Assembly (NCBI GenBank): GCA_947498645.1
Contig: CANMKS010000001.1
Span: 2,394,032 to 2,458,031 of the forward strand
DNA length: 64,000 nt
From: an uncultured Paracoccaceae bacterium
Lineage (GTDB): Bacteria > Pseudomonadota > Alphaproteobacteria > Rhodobacterales > Rhodobacteraceae
Reading direction: 5' to 3'
How positions within the stretch are numbered: position 1 is the stretch's first letter; every line of letters starts with the position of its first letter. Below, piece after piece: positions 9,058 through 16,625 of the stretch. The notes beneath the pieces are model-generated. The model saw only the letters and a program-made list of their open reading frames with translations, was not told the origin of the DNA and ran no database searches. The translations under genes were made by a program, and so were the position numbers.

Positions 9058-10208
9058 TGTGTATCGAGATGCGTCGCGATCTTGTCTGCCACCCAGTCGT
9101 GGAAGCAATGCGTGGGGCCATCCATCGCAGGGCTGAAACGGCCACCGTCAAAACCGGGGGCGTTGCGGCCTTTCTGCATGCCTTCGACGACAAAGATGTC
9201 TTCGGTAAAGACAACCTTCCACTGCGCGGCGTTCTTTTGTCGCAAGGCATCGTTGGTCCGGGAAGCGGCATAGTACAGATGAATATGCTCGTGGGTTTGT
9301 TGATGGCTGATCGGCTCCAGCACGATCACGAAAGCATGGTCGCGCTGCACGCCCAGCAGAACATTGGGGTAGACGGTGATGTATTCGCCGCCCTCTGCCC
9401 ATTTGTCATCAAGGCCGGAAAAATCGGGAAAAACCGCGCCGTCATCGCCTGTCAACTGGCGATAGACCAACGTGCCCTGACCGGAGTATTTGCCCGGCTC
9501 ATTGATGTTATAGTGGTCCTCCAGCCGCGAATAGCTGTTCAGGCCGGGATGGACCCAGGGCAGGTGGTAGCTTTCGCAATAATTCTCAACCGCGAGCTTC
9601 CAGTTGGTCGCAAGGTCCAGCGTAAAGGTGCTGTCCGCACCGCCATGATACATCGGTTGTTCGAAATCGGACCACCGGGCGATCAGATCGGCGTGGACCT
9701 CTTCAAAGGGGGCGGCATTGCCGTCAATGTTGATAAAGACGGTGTCAAACCAGATATGGCTGCGCACCTCAATCAGACCCAACAGGGATTTGTCGATGGC
9801 GTCGTGGGTGTTGTAGCCGGGGCCGCCCACATGGGGCGTGGATACAAGACGGCCATCGGTGCCGTAGCACCACGAATGGTAAGGGCAGCGGATCGCACCC
9901 TCGATCTTCTTGGGCTCGGTCACAAGGATCATGCCGCGATGGCGACAGATATTCTGGAACACCCGGACCTGCCCCTCGCGATCACGGACAAGCAAAAGTG
10001 GGATGCCCAGAAACGTGACCGGCTTCGCATCGCCGTTTTCCGGAACGTCTGCCGTGACAGCCAGACCGGACCAATTGGCAAAGAGAACGGCCTTCTTTTC
10101 CACCTCAAAGACATCCGGGTCGATGTAATGGGCGTTGGGCAGCCCGCGGGCATGCGCAATCGGCTGGCGAACAGCATCGAGGGTTTGCGGGGGAATGTCT
10201 TTGGCCAT
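9054..10208 (-). CDS. Rieske-type aromatic-ring-hydroxylating oxygenase, alpha subunit
   Basis: This 384-residue oxygenase subunit binds a Rieske [2Fe-2S] cluster through CRH (C88, H90) and CPYH (C108, H111). Its catalytic domain carries the NYCESYHLPWVHPGL segment that supplies mononuclear-iron ligands. It belongs to the broad group that includes glycine-betaine, choline and carnitine monooxygenases as well as aromatic dioxygenases. The substrate cannot be decided here, and no reductase subunit is adjacent. The ATG at 10208 has AAGGA eight bases upstream. It is the first gene of the leftward operon that continues to selO. Confidence 0.88.
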   Translation of the reverse strand: MAKDIPPQTLDAVRQPIAHARGLPNAHYIDPDVFEVEKKAVLFANWSGLAVTADVPENGDAKPVTFLGIPLLLVRDREGQVRVFQNICRHRGMILVTEPKKIEGAIRCPYHSWCYGTDGRLVSTPHVGGPGYNTHDAIDKSLLGLIEVRSHIWFDTVFINIDGNAAPFEEVHADLIARWSDFEQPMYHGGADSTFTLDLATNWKLAVENYCESYHLPWVHPGLNSYSRLEDHYNINEPGKYSGQGTLVYRQLTGDDGAVFPDFSGLDDKWAEGGEYITVYPNVLLGVQRDHAFVIVLEPISHQQTHEHIHLYYAASRTNDALRQKNAAQWKVVFTEDIFVVEGMQKGRNAPGFDGGRFSPAMDGPTHCFHDWVADKIATHLDTQ

Positions 10209-10539
10209 GGTGCGCATCCTTGTTTTCAAGGGATGATAGCATATCGGCGCGCGGTATCATGCGTCTGCGCGCGACGGGGCCTTTTCTCACAGCGACATCA
10301 CTTCATCGCGATGGGCCAAACCTTGCCAGCGCGCGCAGGATGCATAAGTCAAGAGTTGCCAGCTGTGGGCAGAGGGGCAAAACCGGGCAGGCTTTTGCGC
10401 ATCACCTGCCGCCAAACTGGCATTGGGATGCTGGAAAACTTTCGTTCCGGGCGGGGCTATGGAATGATCCCCGGCAGACGCCCATGTGTGACGGCGAAGG
10501 CAACAAAGCCTTCTTCATGTCCTCAAAAGGAGACAACAA
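10209..10539. other. divergent intergenic region
   Basis: These 331 bases separate the leftward Rieske operon from the rightward EF-hand gene. I see no coding region with family support. The only clear element is the AAAAGGAGA ribosome site of the EF-hand gene at its right end. Promoters for both directions must lie here, but I cannot place them with confidence. Confidence 0.6.
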
Positions 10540-10782
10540 ATGACACGCAAACTGACGCTGATTGCACCACTCGCTTTTCTGACTGCGCTGGCCGGTCCCG
10601 CACTGGCACAGGACGCCGCAATCGATATCAACGGCGACGGTATGTACAGCTTTCCAGAGCTTCAGGCGGTCATGCCTGAAATGACGGAAGATGATTTCAC
10701 ACTGTTGGACACATCAGGCGACGGCCTGCTGGACGCGGATGAAATCGCAGTGGCAACAGAAGCAGGCCTTCTGCCCGCCTAA
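10540..10782 (+). CDS. small exported EF-hand calcium-binding protein
   Basis: This is an 80-residue protein with a signal peptide cleaved after ALA near residue 23. Two canonical EF-hand loops follow, at 29-40 (DINGDGMYSFPE) and 57-68 (DTSGDGLLDADE), each with D-x-N/S-x-D-G and a terminal Glu. It should bind Ca2+ in the periplasm as a small calmodulin-like buffer or sensor. A strong AAAAGGAGA site precedes the ATG. It stands alone between divergent and convergent neighbours. A second exported EF-hand protein is encoded at 59750-60235. Confidence 0.88.
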   Translation: MTRKLTLIAPLAFLTALAGPALAQDAAIDINGDGMYSFPELQAVMPEMTEDDFTLLDTSGDGLLDADEIAVATEAGLLPA

Positions 10783-10789
10783 AGAATAG

Positions 10790-10821
10790 CGCGCCGGACC
10801 AGCCTCTACTGGTCCGGCGCG
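10790..10821. terminator. bidirectional hairpin terminator between EF-hand gene and ilvN
   Basis: A perfect 13-bp stem (CGCGCCGGACCAG and its complement) with a 6-base loop lies between two convergent genes. There is no T-run, so termination is likely but not certain. Confidence 0.6.
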
Positions 10822-10869
10822 GCTGGCGTCCCTTGCGTCTGCCCCAATCACCGGGCGCAAGGGACTGCC

Positions 10870-11436
10870 TTACGCGACAGCGCCGCGTGACAGTGCGGCA
10901 ACGCCGGTGCGGGCGATTTCCTGCAATCCCAACGGCTGCATCAGGTCGGCGAATGCGTCGATTTTCTCGGGCGTACCTGTGATTTCAAAAACAAATGATT
11001 CCAAGGTGCTATCGACCACACTTGCCCTGAAAATATCCGCCAGACGGATCGCCTCGATCCGGTCATTTCCGGTTCCGCTGACCTTGAACAATGCCAGTTC
11101 ACGTTCCACCGATGGCCCCTCGACCGTGAGGTCGTTGACGGCATGCACATCCACGATCCGGCCAAGCTGCGCCTTGATCTGGGTAATGATCTGCGGCGTG
11201 CCTGTGGTGACGATGGTGATGCGGCTGCGGTGACCCAGGTGATCCACCTCGGCGACAGTCAGGCTGTCGATGTTATAGCCGCGCCCGGCGAACAGGCCGA
11301 TGACACGCGCCAGAACACCCGGTTCGTTTTCGACCAGCACAGCCAGCGTGTGCCGCTCTTCCTTGTCGGAAAAGTTGGGCCGTAGGTCATAGGCGGAATG
11401 GCTGGTGGCGCCTTTTTTGATTTTGAGCGGTGACAT
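10870..11436 (-). CDS. ilvN: acetolactate synthase small (regulatory) subunit
   Basis: This is the regulatory subunit of acetohydroxyacid synthase. It binds the end product, usually valine, and gives the catalytic subunit full activity. The 188-residue protein has an N-terminal ACT domain (LVENEPGVLARVIGLFAGRGYNIDSL region, about 30-55) and the usual C-terminal domain, as in E. coli IlvH. The start at 11436 (MSPLKIKKG) follows a GGGACACC stretch. The frame could extend further, but only into a repeated GTACATAC region. It follows ilvB by 82 bases on the same strand and shares its attenuated promoter. Confidence 0.93.
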   Translation of the reverse strand: MSPLKIKKGATSHSAYDLRPNFSDKEERHTLAVLVENEPGVLARVIGLFAGRGYNIDSLTVAEVDHLGHRSRITIVTTGTPQIITQIKAQLGRIVDVHAVNDLTVEGPSVERELALFKVSGTGNDRIEAIRLADIFRASVVDSTLESFVFEITGTPEKIDAFADLMQPLGLQEIARTGVAALSRGAVA

Positions 11437-11478
11437 GGTGGTGTCCCTTTTAAGCGTTATTCTTTTTGTACAGTCGAC

Positions 11479-11508
11479 GTACATACAGCGTACATACGCT
11501 GTATGTAC
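11479..11508 (-). repeat. 12-bp inverted repeat between ilvB and ilvN
   Basis: GTACATACAGCG is followed by TACATA and then its exact complement CGCTGTATGTAC. This 12-bp perfect stem sits in the 82-base ilvB-ilvN spacer. It could slow RNA decay or tune the subunit ratio. The same GTACATAC word recurs in repeats between the two tRNA-Asp genes. Confidence 0.6.
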
Positions 11509-11518
11509 AATGGCGTGT

Positions 11519-13273
11519 CTAAACCATCACCGCCCCATCGGACTTGATCGCATTCGCAACATCGGCATTCTCACCCAGCAGCATCTCATTATGCGGCTTG
11601 CCGGACGGGATCATGGGGAAGCAGTTCTCGTGCTTTTCCACCAGACAGTCGAACAGGACCGGCCCGTCGTGGTTCAGCATTTCCATGATCGCATCGTCCA
11701 GATCGGCCGGGTCATCGCAGATGATGCCTTTGGCGCCAAACGCCTCGGCCAGTTTCACGAAATCGGGCAGGCTTTCGGACCAGCTGCTTGAATAGCGTTC
11801 CCCATGCAGCAATTCCTGCCACTGGCGCACCATGCCCAGGCGTTCGTTGTTCAGGATGAACTGTTTGACGGGCAGGCCGTATTGCATCGCCGTGCCAAGT
11901 TCCTGCATGTTCATCAGCCATGATGCCTCACCGGCCACGTTGATGACCAGCGCATCAGGATGGCCCATTTGCACGCCGATAGAGGCGGGAAAGCCGTAGC
12001 CCATGGTGCCCAACCCGCCGGATGTCATCCAGCGATTGGGGTCTTCAAATCCCAGGTATTGCGCTGCCCACATTTGATGCTGGCCAACCTCTGTACAGAT
12101 GTAGCGATCGTGCTTTTTGGTCAGCTCCTCCAGACGCGACAGGGCGTATTGCGGTTTGATGACCTTGCCCTTTTGTTCAAACTTCAGGCAGTCGATCTTC
12201 TTCCAGTCGTTGATCTGGTGCCACCACTTTTGAACATTTTCTTTGTCGGTTTTGCGGCCACGTGCCTTCCAGACCTTCAACAGGTCTTCCAGCACATGCG
12301 CCACGTCACCCAAAATCGGGATATCAACCTTGATCACCTTGTTGATCGAGGATGCGTCGATATCAATATGCGCCTTTTTCGACTTGGGGCTGAAGGCATC
12401 CAGACGCCCGGTGATCCGGTCGTCGAACCGCGCGCCGATGTTGATCATCAGATCGCAGTCATGCATGGCCATATTGGCCTCGTACAGCCCGTGCATCCCC
12501 AGCATACCAATCCAGTTGTCACCGGATGCGGGGTAGCAGCCCAGACCCATCAGGGTCGAGGTGATCGGGAAACCTGTCGCCGTGACCAGTTCGCGCAACA
12601 GCTGGCTGGCTGCAGGGCCAGAGTTGATAACACCGCCACCAGTGTAGAAAATCGGCCGTTTGGCTGTTTCCATCGCGGCGGCCAATTCGGTGATCATTTC
12701 CATGTCACCTTTGACCTGCGGGTTGTAATGCGTTTCAACCTGCCGTGCTTCGGTGTACGTCCCGGTGGCGAATTGCACGTCCTTGGGGATGTCGATGACA
12801 ACGGGACCGGGGCGACCAGAGGTGGCGATGTGAAACGCTTCATGCATGACCGCAGACAGCTTGTCGGTCTCTTTCACCAGCCAGTTGTGTTTGGTGCAGG
12901 GGCGGGTGATGCCCACGGTGTCGGCCTCTTGAAACGCATCTGATCCGATCATGAAGGTCGGTACCTGACCCGTCAGCACAATAATCGGAATGCTATCCAT
13001 CAGCGCATCTGTCAGGCCGGTGACGGCATTGGTGGCACCGGGTCCGGATGTCACCAAGGCAACGCCGGGTTTGCCGGTCGACCGCGCGTAACCTTCGGCG
13101 GCATGAACGGCACCCTGTTCGTGACGGACCAGCACATGCTTGATGCTGTTTTGCTGAAAAATTTCGTCATAGATCGGTAGGACGGCACCACCGGGGTAAC
13201 CAAAGACTGTGTCCACGCCCTGATCAATCAGTGCTTGAACAACCATTCTTGCGCCCGTCATGGCTTTTGTCAT
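11519..13273 (-). CDS. ilvB: acetolactate synthase large (catalytic) subunit
   Basis: This thiamine-diphosphate enzyme condenses two pyruvates to acetolactate, or pyruvate with 2-ketobutyrate, in the first common step of valine, leucine and isoleucine synthesis. The 584 residues contain the catalytic glutamate in VRHEQGAVHAAEGYAR (about 50-65) and a C-terminal ThDP motif that reads VAGEASWLMNMQEL. The usual GDG is GEA here, a variant I believe is shared by related alphaproteobacteria. The start at 13273 (MTKAMTGARMV) matches the family. The upstream extension lies in the attenuator. It is the first gene of ilvBN. Confidence 0.95.
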   Translation of the reverse strand: MTKAMTGARMVVQALIDQGVDTVFGYPGGAVLPIYDEIFQQNSIKHVLVRHEQGAVHAAEGYARSTGKPGVALVTSGPGATNAVTGLTDALMDSIPIIVLTGQVPTFMIGSDAFQEADTVGITRPCTKHNWLVKETDKLSAVMHEAFHIATSGRPGPVVIDIPKDVQFATGTYTEARQVETHYNPQVKGDMEMITELAAAMETAKRPIFYTGGGVINSGPAASQLLRELVTATGFPITSTLMGLGCYPASGDNWIGMLGMHGLYEANMAMHDCDLMINIGARFDDRITGRLDAFSPKSKKAHIDIDASSINKVIKVDIPILGDVAHVLEDLLKVWKARGRKTDKENVQKWWHQINDWKKIDCLKFEQKGKVIKPQYALSRLEELTKKHDRYICTEVGQHQMWAAQYLGFEDPNRWMTSGGLGTMGYGFPASIGVQMGHPDALVINVAGEASWLMNMQELGTAMQYGLPVKQFILNNERLGMVRQWQELLHGERYSSSWSESLPDFVKLAEAFGAKGIICDDPADLDDAIMEMLNHDGPVLFDCLVEKHENCFPMIPSGKPHNEMLLGENADVANAIKSDGAVMV

Positions 13274-13314
13274 CTGTCTCGCGTCCTTCGCGTATCTGGT
13301 TTCTCTTTGGTCAC

Positions 13315-13340
13315 AAAAAAACCCCCGAGTGTGTCGGGGG
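13315..13340 (-). terminator. ilvBN attenuator terminator
   Basis: On the minus strand a CCCCCGA/TCGGGGG 7-bp stem with a 5-base loop is followed by seven T residues, 42 bases before the ilvB start. It lies inside the leader RNA, after a leader peptide. A competing 9-bp stem, GCGCATGGG with CCCATGCGC (13374-13382 with 13340-13348), ends on the first base of this terminator stem. It could act as the alternative fold when the ribosome stalls. Confidence 0.85.
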
Positions 13341-13366
13341 CGCATGGGATCGTTATGGTCTTACCG

Positions 13367-13414
13367 TTACCGGCCCATGCGCGTGTCTTTCACAATTAGT
13401 ACGACGTGTGTCAT
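13367..13414 (-). CDS. ilvL: ilvBN leader peptide (15 aa) of the attenuator
   Basis: This tiny ORF reads MTHVVLIVKDTRMGR and then TAA. Five consecutive codons are Val-Val-Leu-Ile-Val, exactly the amino acids made by the pathway. An AAAGGA ribosome site lies eight bases upstream of the ATG. A sigma-70-like promoter lies just before it, and the attenuator terminator starts 27 bases after its stop. When branched-chain aminoacyl-tRNAs run short, a ribosome stalled on these codons should leave the GCGCATGGG segment free to pair and let transcription reach ilvB. The arrangement matches classical ilv attenuators. Confidence 0.85.
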   Translation of the reverse strand: MTHVVLIVKDTRMGR

Positions 13415-13436
13415 CAGGGTTCCTTTGTGTGCGCAG

Positions 13437-13465
13437 ACCCTAGTGCGCCGGTTTGAGGGGGTCAA
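13437..13465 (-). promoter_or_regulatory. probable ilvBN promoter
   Basis: TTGACC (13465-13460) and TAGGGT (13442-13437) lie 17 bases apart on the minus strand. Transcription would start near 13430, about 16 bases before the leader-peptide ATG. Confidence 0.6.
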
Positions 13466-13612
13466 CAGCACAAGTGGAGAAAATGTCGTCTTGAGGCGGT
13501 TTTTCGCAACTTTCTTTCAGTTGCTAGTTTTCGAGATGCGCAAACTTCGCAATCGCTGCATTGGCTAAATCTCGGCAGAAACCGGCCAGAAGTGTGTCCC
13601 GCCTACGCCTAT

Positions 13613-14482
13613 CTACGTCTCATCATCGCCGATTTTGTCCCAGGTCTGGGTGTCAAAATCGCTGGCCGCGTGGCGCTCGCGCAACTGGCCGGCCGGTTCA
13701 CCCCAGGCGCGGTTGACCATCTTGCCGCGATTGTAGGCAGGACGGTTCATCACCTCATCTGCCCAACGCACCACATGTTCATAAGATGCCACATCGAGGA
13801 ACGCGGCAGCGTCATAGACCTGGCCCTTGATCAGCGCGCCGTACCAGGGGGCCGTCGCCATATCGGCGATGGAATAGGTGTCACCCCCCAGATAGGCGCT
13901 GTCCTCCAGCCGCCGGTTCAACACGTCAAGCTGGCGTTTGGCCTCCATTGCGAAGCGGTTGATAGGGTATTCGAATTTCTCCGGCGCATAGGCGTAGAAA
14001 TGACCAAAGCCGCCGCCAAGGTAGGGGGCAGAACCTTGCAGCCAGAACAGCCAGTTCAGCGTCTCGGTGCGGCTGGCCACGTCTTTGGGCAGGAAGGCTC
14101 CGTATTTCTCGGCCAGATAAAGCAGGATCGCGCCGCTTTCGAAGACACGCACACCGGTGTCCTTGTCAAACAGGGCCGGGATCTTGGAATTTGGGTTCAC
14201 GTCCACAAAGCCGCTGCTGAACTGATCGCCTTCCTGAATATTGATCAGCCATGCGTCATACTCGGCGGCATGACCAGCGGCGAGCAGCTCCTCGAGCATG
14301 ACCGTCACTTTGACGCCATTGGGTGTGGCGAGCGAATGCAGTTGCAAGGGATGCTTGCCAACGGGCAGATCCTTGTCATGGGTCGGGCCTGCGATAGGCC
14401 GATTGATATTGGCAAACTTTCCGCCGCTTTCGGCGTCCCAGGTCCAGACTTTTGGCGGGGTGTAGGCAGGGGTATCGGACAT
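13613..14482 (-). CDS. yghU: glutathione S-transferase family disulfide-bond oxidoreductase (YghU type)
   Basis: This 289-residue cytoplasmic protein belongs to the nu-class GST group of E. coli YghU/YfcG, which reduce disulfides and hydroperoxides with glutathione. An extended N-terminus precedes a thioredoxin-like domain (HSLATPNGVKVTVMLEEL, about 49-66). The glutathione-binding NSKIPAL and FESGAILLYLAEKYG follow near 97-126. The helical C-terminal domain contains SIADMATAPWYG. These motifs and the length match YghU well. It ends about 150 bases from the ilv promoter. A weak GCAACT/AGTTGC hairpin lies at 13506-13524 beyond its end. Confidence 0.88.
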   Translation of the reverse strand: MSDTPAYTPPKVWTWDAESGGKFANINRPIAGPTHDKDLPVGKHPLQLHSLATPNGVKVTVMLEELLAAGHAAEYDAWLINIQEGDQFSSGFVDVNPNSKIPALFDKDTGVRVFESGAILLYLAEKYGAFLPKDVASRTETLNWLFWLQGSAPYLGGGFGHFYAYAPEKFEYPINRFAMEAKRQLDVLNRRLEDSAYLGGDTYSIADMATAPWYGALIKGQVYDAAAFLDVASYEHVVRWADEVMNRPAYNRGKMVNRAWGEPAGQLRERHAASDFDTQTWDKIGDDET

Positions 14483-14663
14483 GGTGGCTCCAGAAGTTAG
14501 ACCGTGTTGTGATATTCAATGTGGACCCGTGTACCGAGACAACAAGGTTTGTCTACATGATGGCGCCCGAAAAGGGCAGACCGCCTTCGATGTCATGCAT
14601 CCTGTGCTTGCCATGACCGTGCAATTGGTGTGTGACGGTTCCAGCGCTTTCCGCGCGTCGCAC

Positions 14664-14698
14664 CCCGAAAAATGAGAGAGGGAGTCCCATTTTTCGGG
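14664..14698. repeat. 11-bp perfect hairpin in a promoter region
   Basis: CCCGAAAAATG pairs exactly with CATTTTTCGGG across a 13-base purine-rich loop (AGAGAGGGAGTCC). It lies about 110 bases upstream of the LysM gene and 180 bases upstream of yghU. The stem is A/T-rich in its middle. It may be an operator, the terminator of a small RNA, or both. Confidence 0.5.
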
Positions 14699-14740
14699 CC
14701 GATGGATGAAAGATCCGCGTAGTTTCATAAAGTCGCGTTT

Positions 14741-14770
14741 TTGTCACCATTTCGCCTTTTTCGGTATGAT
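14741..14770 (+). promoter_or_regulatory. probable promoter of the LysM gene
   Basis: TTGTCA (14741-14746) and TATGAT (14765-14770) lie 18 bases apart. Transcription would start near 14777, which excludes an upstream in-frame ATG at 14773 and supports the ATG at 14809. Confidence 0.6.
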
Positions 14771-14808
14771 AGATGCCAAAACGGAAACTCACATTCGGAA
14801 GGTTAGAT

Positions 14809-15924
14809 ATGTTCACTCAGGAGATGCCTCGCAAAGCGATGCATGTGAAAATGAAGTCACCCGGTATCGCGGCCGTTGCGGCCGCAACCATGGGCTTGAT
14901 GGCTGTGGCCCCAGGTCAGGCGCAGGCGCAAGAGGCCTGCTCAAGCTATGCGGTGCAGGCTGGTGATACACTCAGCCAGATCGCCGCGCGCGGGGACGTG
15001 GCGGGCGGATTCCAGACGCTCTTTGATGCCAACCGCAATGTTCTGGCCAACCCCAACCGCATTGAGATTGGTCAGGTTCTGACCATCCCCTGCGTTGACG
15101 GTTCCTTGCCATTGAGCGCGACCAGCACCAGCACAGCTTCTGCATCGACCGCGCCAGCCCCCACAACAGCCGAGCCTGATCGCGCGCTGCGCATCGTGAC
15201 GGCAAGCGGCTATGCCCCGTTCACCGATGAATCGCTGCCCGGTGGCGGTCTGATTACCCAAATGGTGAACCGCTCTATGGAATTGGGTAACCCCGATCAG
15301 GAATACAATCTGATCTTTATCAATGACTGGGGGTCGCATCTGGAAACGCTGCTGCCCACGGGTGCAGTTGATATGGTATTCCCATGGTTCAAGCCTGATT
15401 GCGACAAGGTTGAAAACCTCTCGCCCGCCAGCGCCTTCCGTTGCACGGACTTCAACCACTCTGCACCGTTCTACGAAGCGCTTGTCGGCTATTACACCCT
15501 CAAAGGCAGCACCTATGAGAACGTCGGCAGCTATGCCGAGCTGCAAGGCGCGCGCCTGTGCCGCCCCGAAGCTTGGTTCACATTCGATCTGGAAGCCGAA
15601 GGTCTGATGCCACCCAACGTCGAGTTTACGCGCCCGGTGCCGCAGGATGGGTGTTGGCAGTTGCTGATGGATGGTGAGGTCGACGTGATTACGCTCGACG
15701 CGCTTCCGGCCGAAGAGGATTATCGCGAGTTGGGTCTTGCGGACAAAGTTGCAAAGATCGAAGCGCTGACATCTGCCCAGACGCTGCACATCTTTGTGGC
15801 CAAGGACAATCAGTTTGCCAATGACGCGCTGCCGATCATCAACGCGGGCCTTGAGGAACTGCGCCTGTCAGGTGAGTGGTTCAACATCGTGCGCGAAGGC
15901 GTGAAAGAAACGGTCGAGAACTAA
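14809..15924 (+). CDS. LysM domain fused to a family-3-type solute-binding domain
   Basis: This 371-residue exported protein joins two modules. After a signal peptide (hydrophobic near 18-35, cleavage near AQA) comes one LysM motif (YAVQAGDTLSQIA to GQVLTIPC, about 47-95), which binds peptidoglycan. A Ser/Thr/Ala/Pro linker follows at about 100-125. The rest (about 128-371) resembles a periplasmic amino-acid-type binding protein. It starts RALRIVTASGYAPFTDE and includes WGSHLETLLPTGAVDMVFPWF and LMDGEVDVITLDA. No ABC permease is adjacent. It may be a wall-tethered ligand sensor or a remodelled enzyme-like receptor. That role is inference. Confidence 0.83.
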   Translation: MFTQEMPRKAMHVKMKSPGIAAVAAATMGLMAVAPGQAQAQEACSSYAVQAGDTLSQIAARGDVAGGFQTLFDANRNVLANPNRIEIGQVLTIPCVDGSLPLSATSTSTASASTAPAPTTAEPDRALRIVTASGYAPFTDESLPGGGLITQMVNRSMELGNPDQEYNLIFINDWGSHLETLLPTGAVDMVFPWFKPDCDKVENLSPASAFRCTDFNHSAPFYEALVGYYTLKGSTYENVGSYAELQGARLCRPEAWFTFDLEAEGLMPPNVEFTRPVPQDGCWQLLMDGEVDVITLDALPAEEDYRELGLADKVAKIEALTSAQTLHIFVAKDNQFANDALPIINAGLEELRLSGEWFNIVREGVKETVEN

Positions 15925-15950
15925 GTTCGCTAAAACGGAAGAACAACAAG

Positions 15951-15979
15951 CGCCCGCAGCATTTCGCTGCGGGCGTTTT
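15951..15979. terminator. Rho-independent terminator
   Basis: A perfect 10-bp stem CGCCCGCAGC/GCTGCGGGCG with a 5-base loop is followed by four T residues. It lies between the end of the LysM gene and the convergent response-regulator gene. Confidence 0.85.
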
Positions 15980-15992
15980 GCGTGATCCGGGC

Positions 15993-16625
15993 CTAGATCC
16001 CAGTGCCTTGCAGCACACCATGCTCCATCGCGTAACGTGTCAGGCCAGCGGTTGAGCTGATGCCCAGCTTGCGTTTGATATTCTTGCGGTGTGTTTCCAC
16101 CGTCCGCACAGAGATATCGAGCGATTTGGCCACCTCTTTGTTCGACCGCCCCTGCGCCAGTTCCAGCAGGATGGTCTGTTCGCGCCCTGTCAGTGTCTCG
16201 CGTCCATCACTGATCTTGGGTTGCAGCGCCTTCTTGGCCCCGGTGCAGAGGTATTCATCACCGGCCATCACCGTCTCGATTGCCGTCTTGATCTCATCCG
16301 TCGGAACATCCTTGAGGATGTACCCCTTTGCGCCATGGCTGAGCGCGGTTGAGATGTACTCAGGGCTGTCATGCATCGACAGGATCAGGATGCGGGTTTC
16401 CGGACGTTCCTCAAGGATGATCTCTGTTGCGGTCAGACCTGACAGCCCCGGCATGTTCAAATCCAGCAAAATCACGTCAGGCGACAGTTCATTCACCCGG
16501 TCAACTGCTTCTTGCCCGTTGCCCAATGTGCCCACGACTTCGATATCATCATAACTTTCCAGCAGAGACTGGATGCCTTCGGCGACCATCGGGTGATCAT
16601 CTACGATCAGAACGCGGGTGTTCAT
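15993..16625 (-). CDS. LuxR/NarL-type response regulator
   Basis: This 210-residue regulator has a receiver domain with acidic residues D9 and D10 and phospho-acceptor D55 in VILLDLNMPG. The conserved lysine lies in GYILKDVP near 105. A C-terminal LuxR-type helix-turn-helix follows (LTGREQTILLELAQGRSNKEVAKSL, about 143-167). Its gene overlaps the sensor kinase gene by four bases (ATGA), so the two form one unit. It is divergent from a TRAP transporter and probably controls it. The palindrome at 18186-18201 is a candidate binding site. Confidence 0.92.
   Translation of the reverse strand: MNTRVLIVDDHPMVAEGIQSLLESYDDIEVVGTLGNGQEAVDRVNELSPDVILLDLNMPGLSGLTATEIILEERPETRILILSMHDSPEYISTALSHGAKGYILKDVPTDEIKTAIETVMAGDEYLCTGAKKALQPKISDGRETLTGREQTILLELAQGRSNKEVAKSLDISVRTVETHRKNIKRKLGISSTAGLTRYAMEHGVLQGTGI

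Larger units (their letters stand above)
14483..14808. other. divergent intergenic region between yghU and the LysM gene
   Basis: These 326 bases hold no convincing gene. They contain a long hairpin at 14664-14698 and a sigma-70-like promoter at 14741-14770, listed separately. The stretch 14520-14640 shows nothing I can name. Confidence 0.6.

Noticed and set aside
9051..10679. 542-codon open frame on the plus strand
   Set aside because: It runs antisense through the Rieske gene and over the real EF-hand start, and no family is recognisable.
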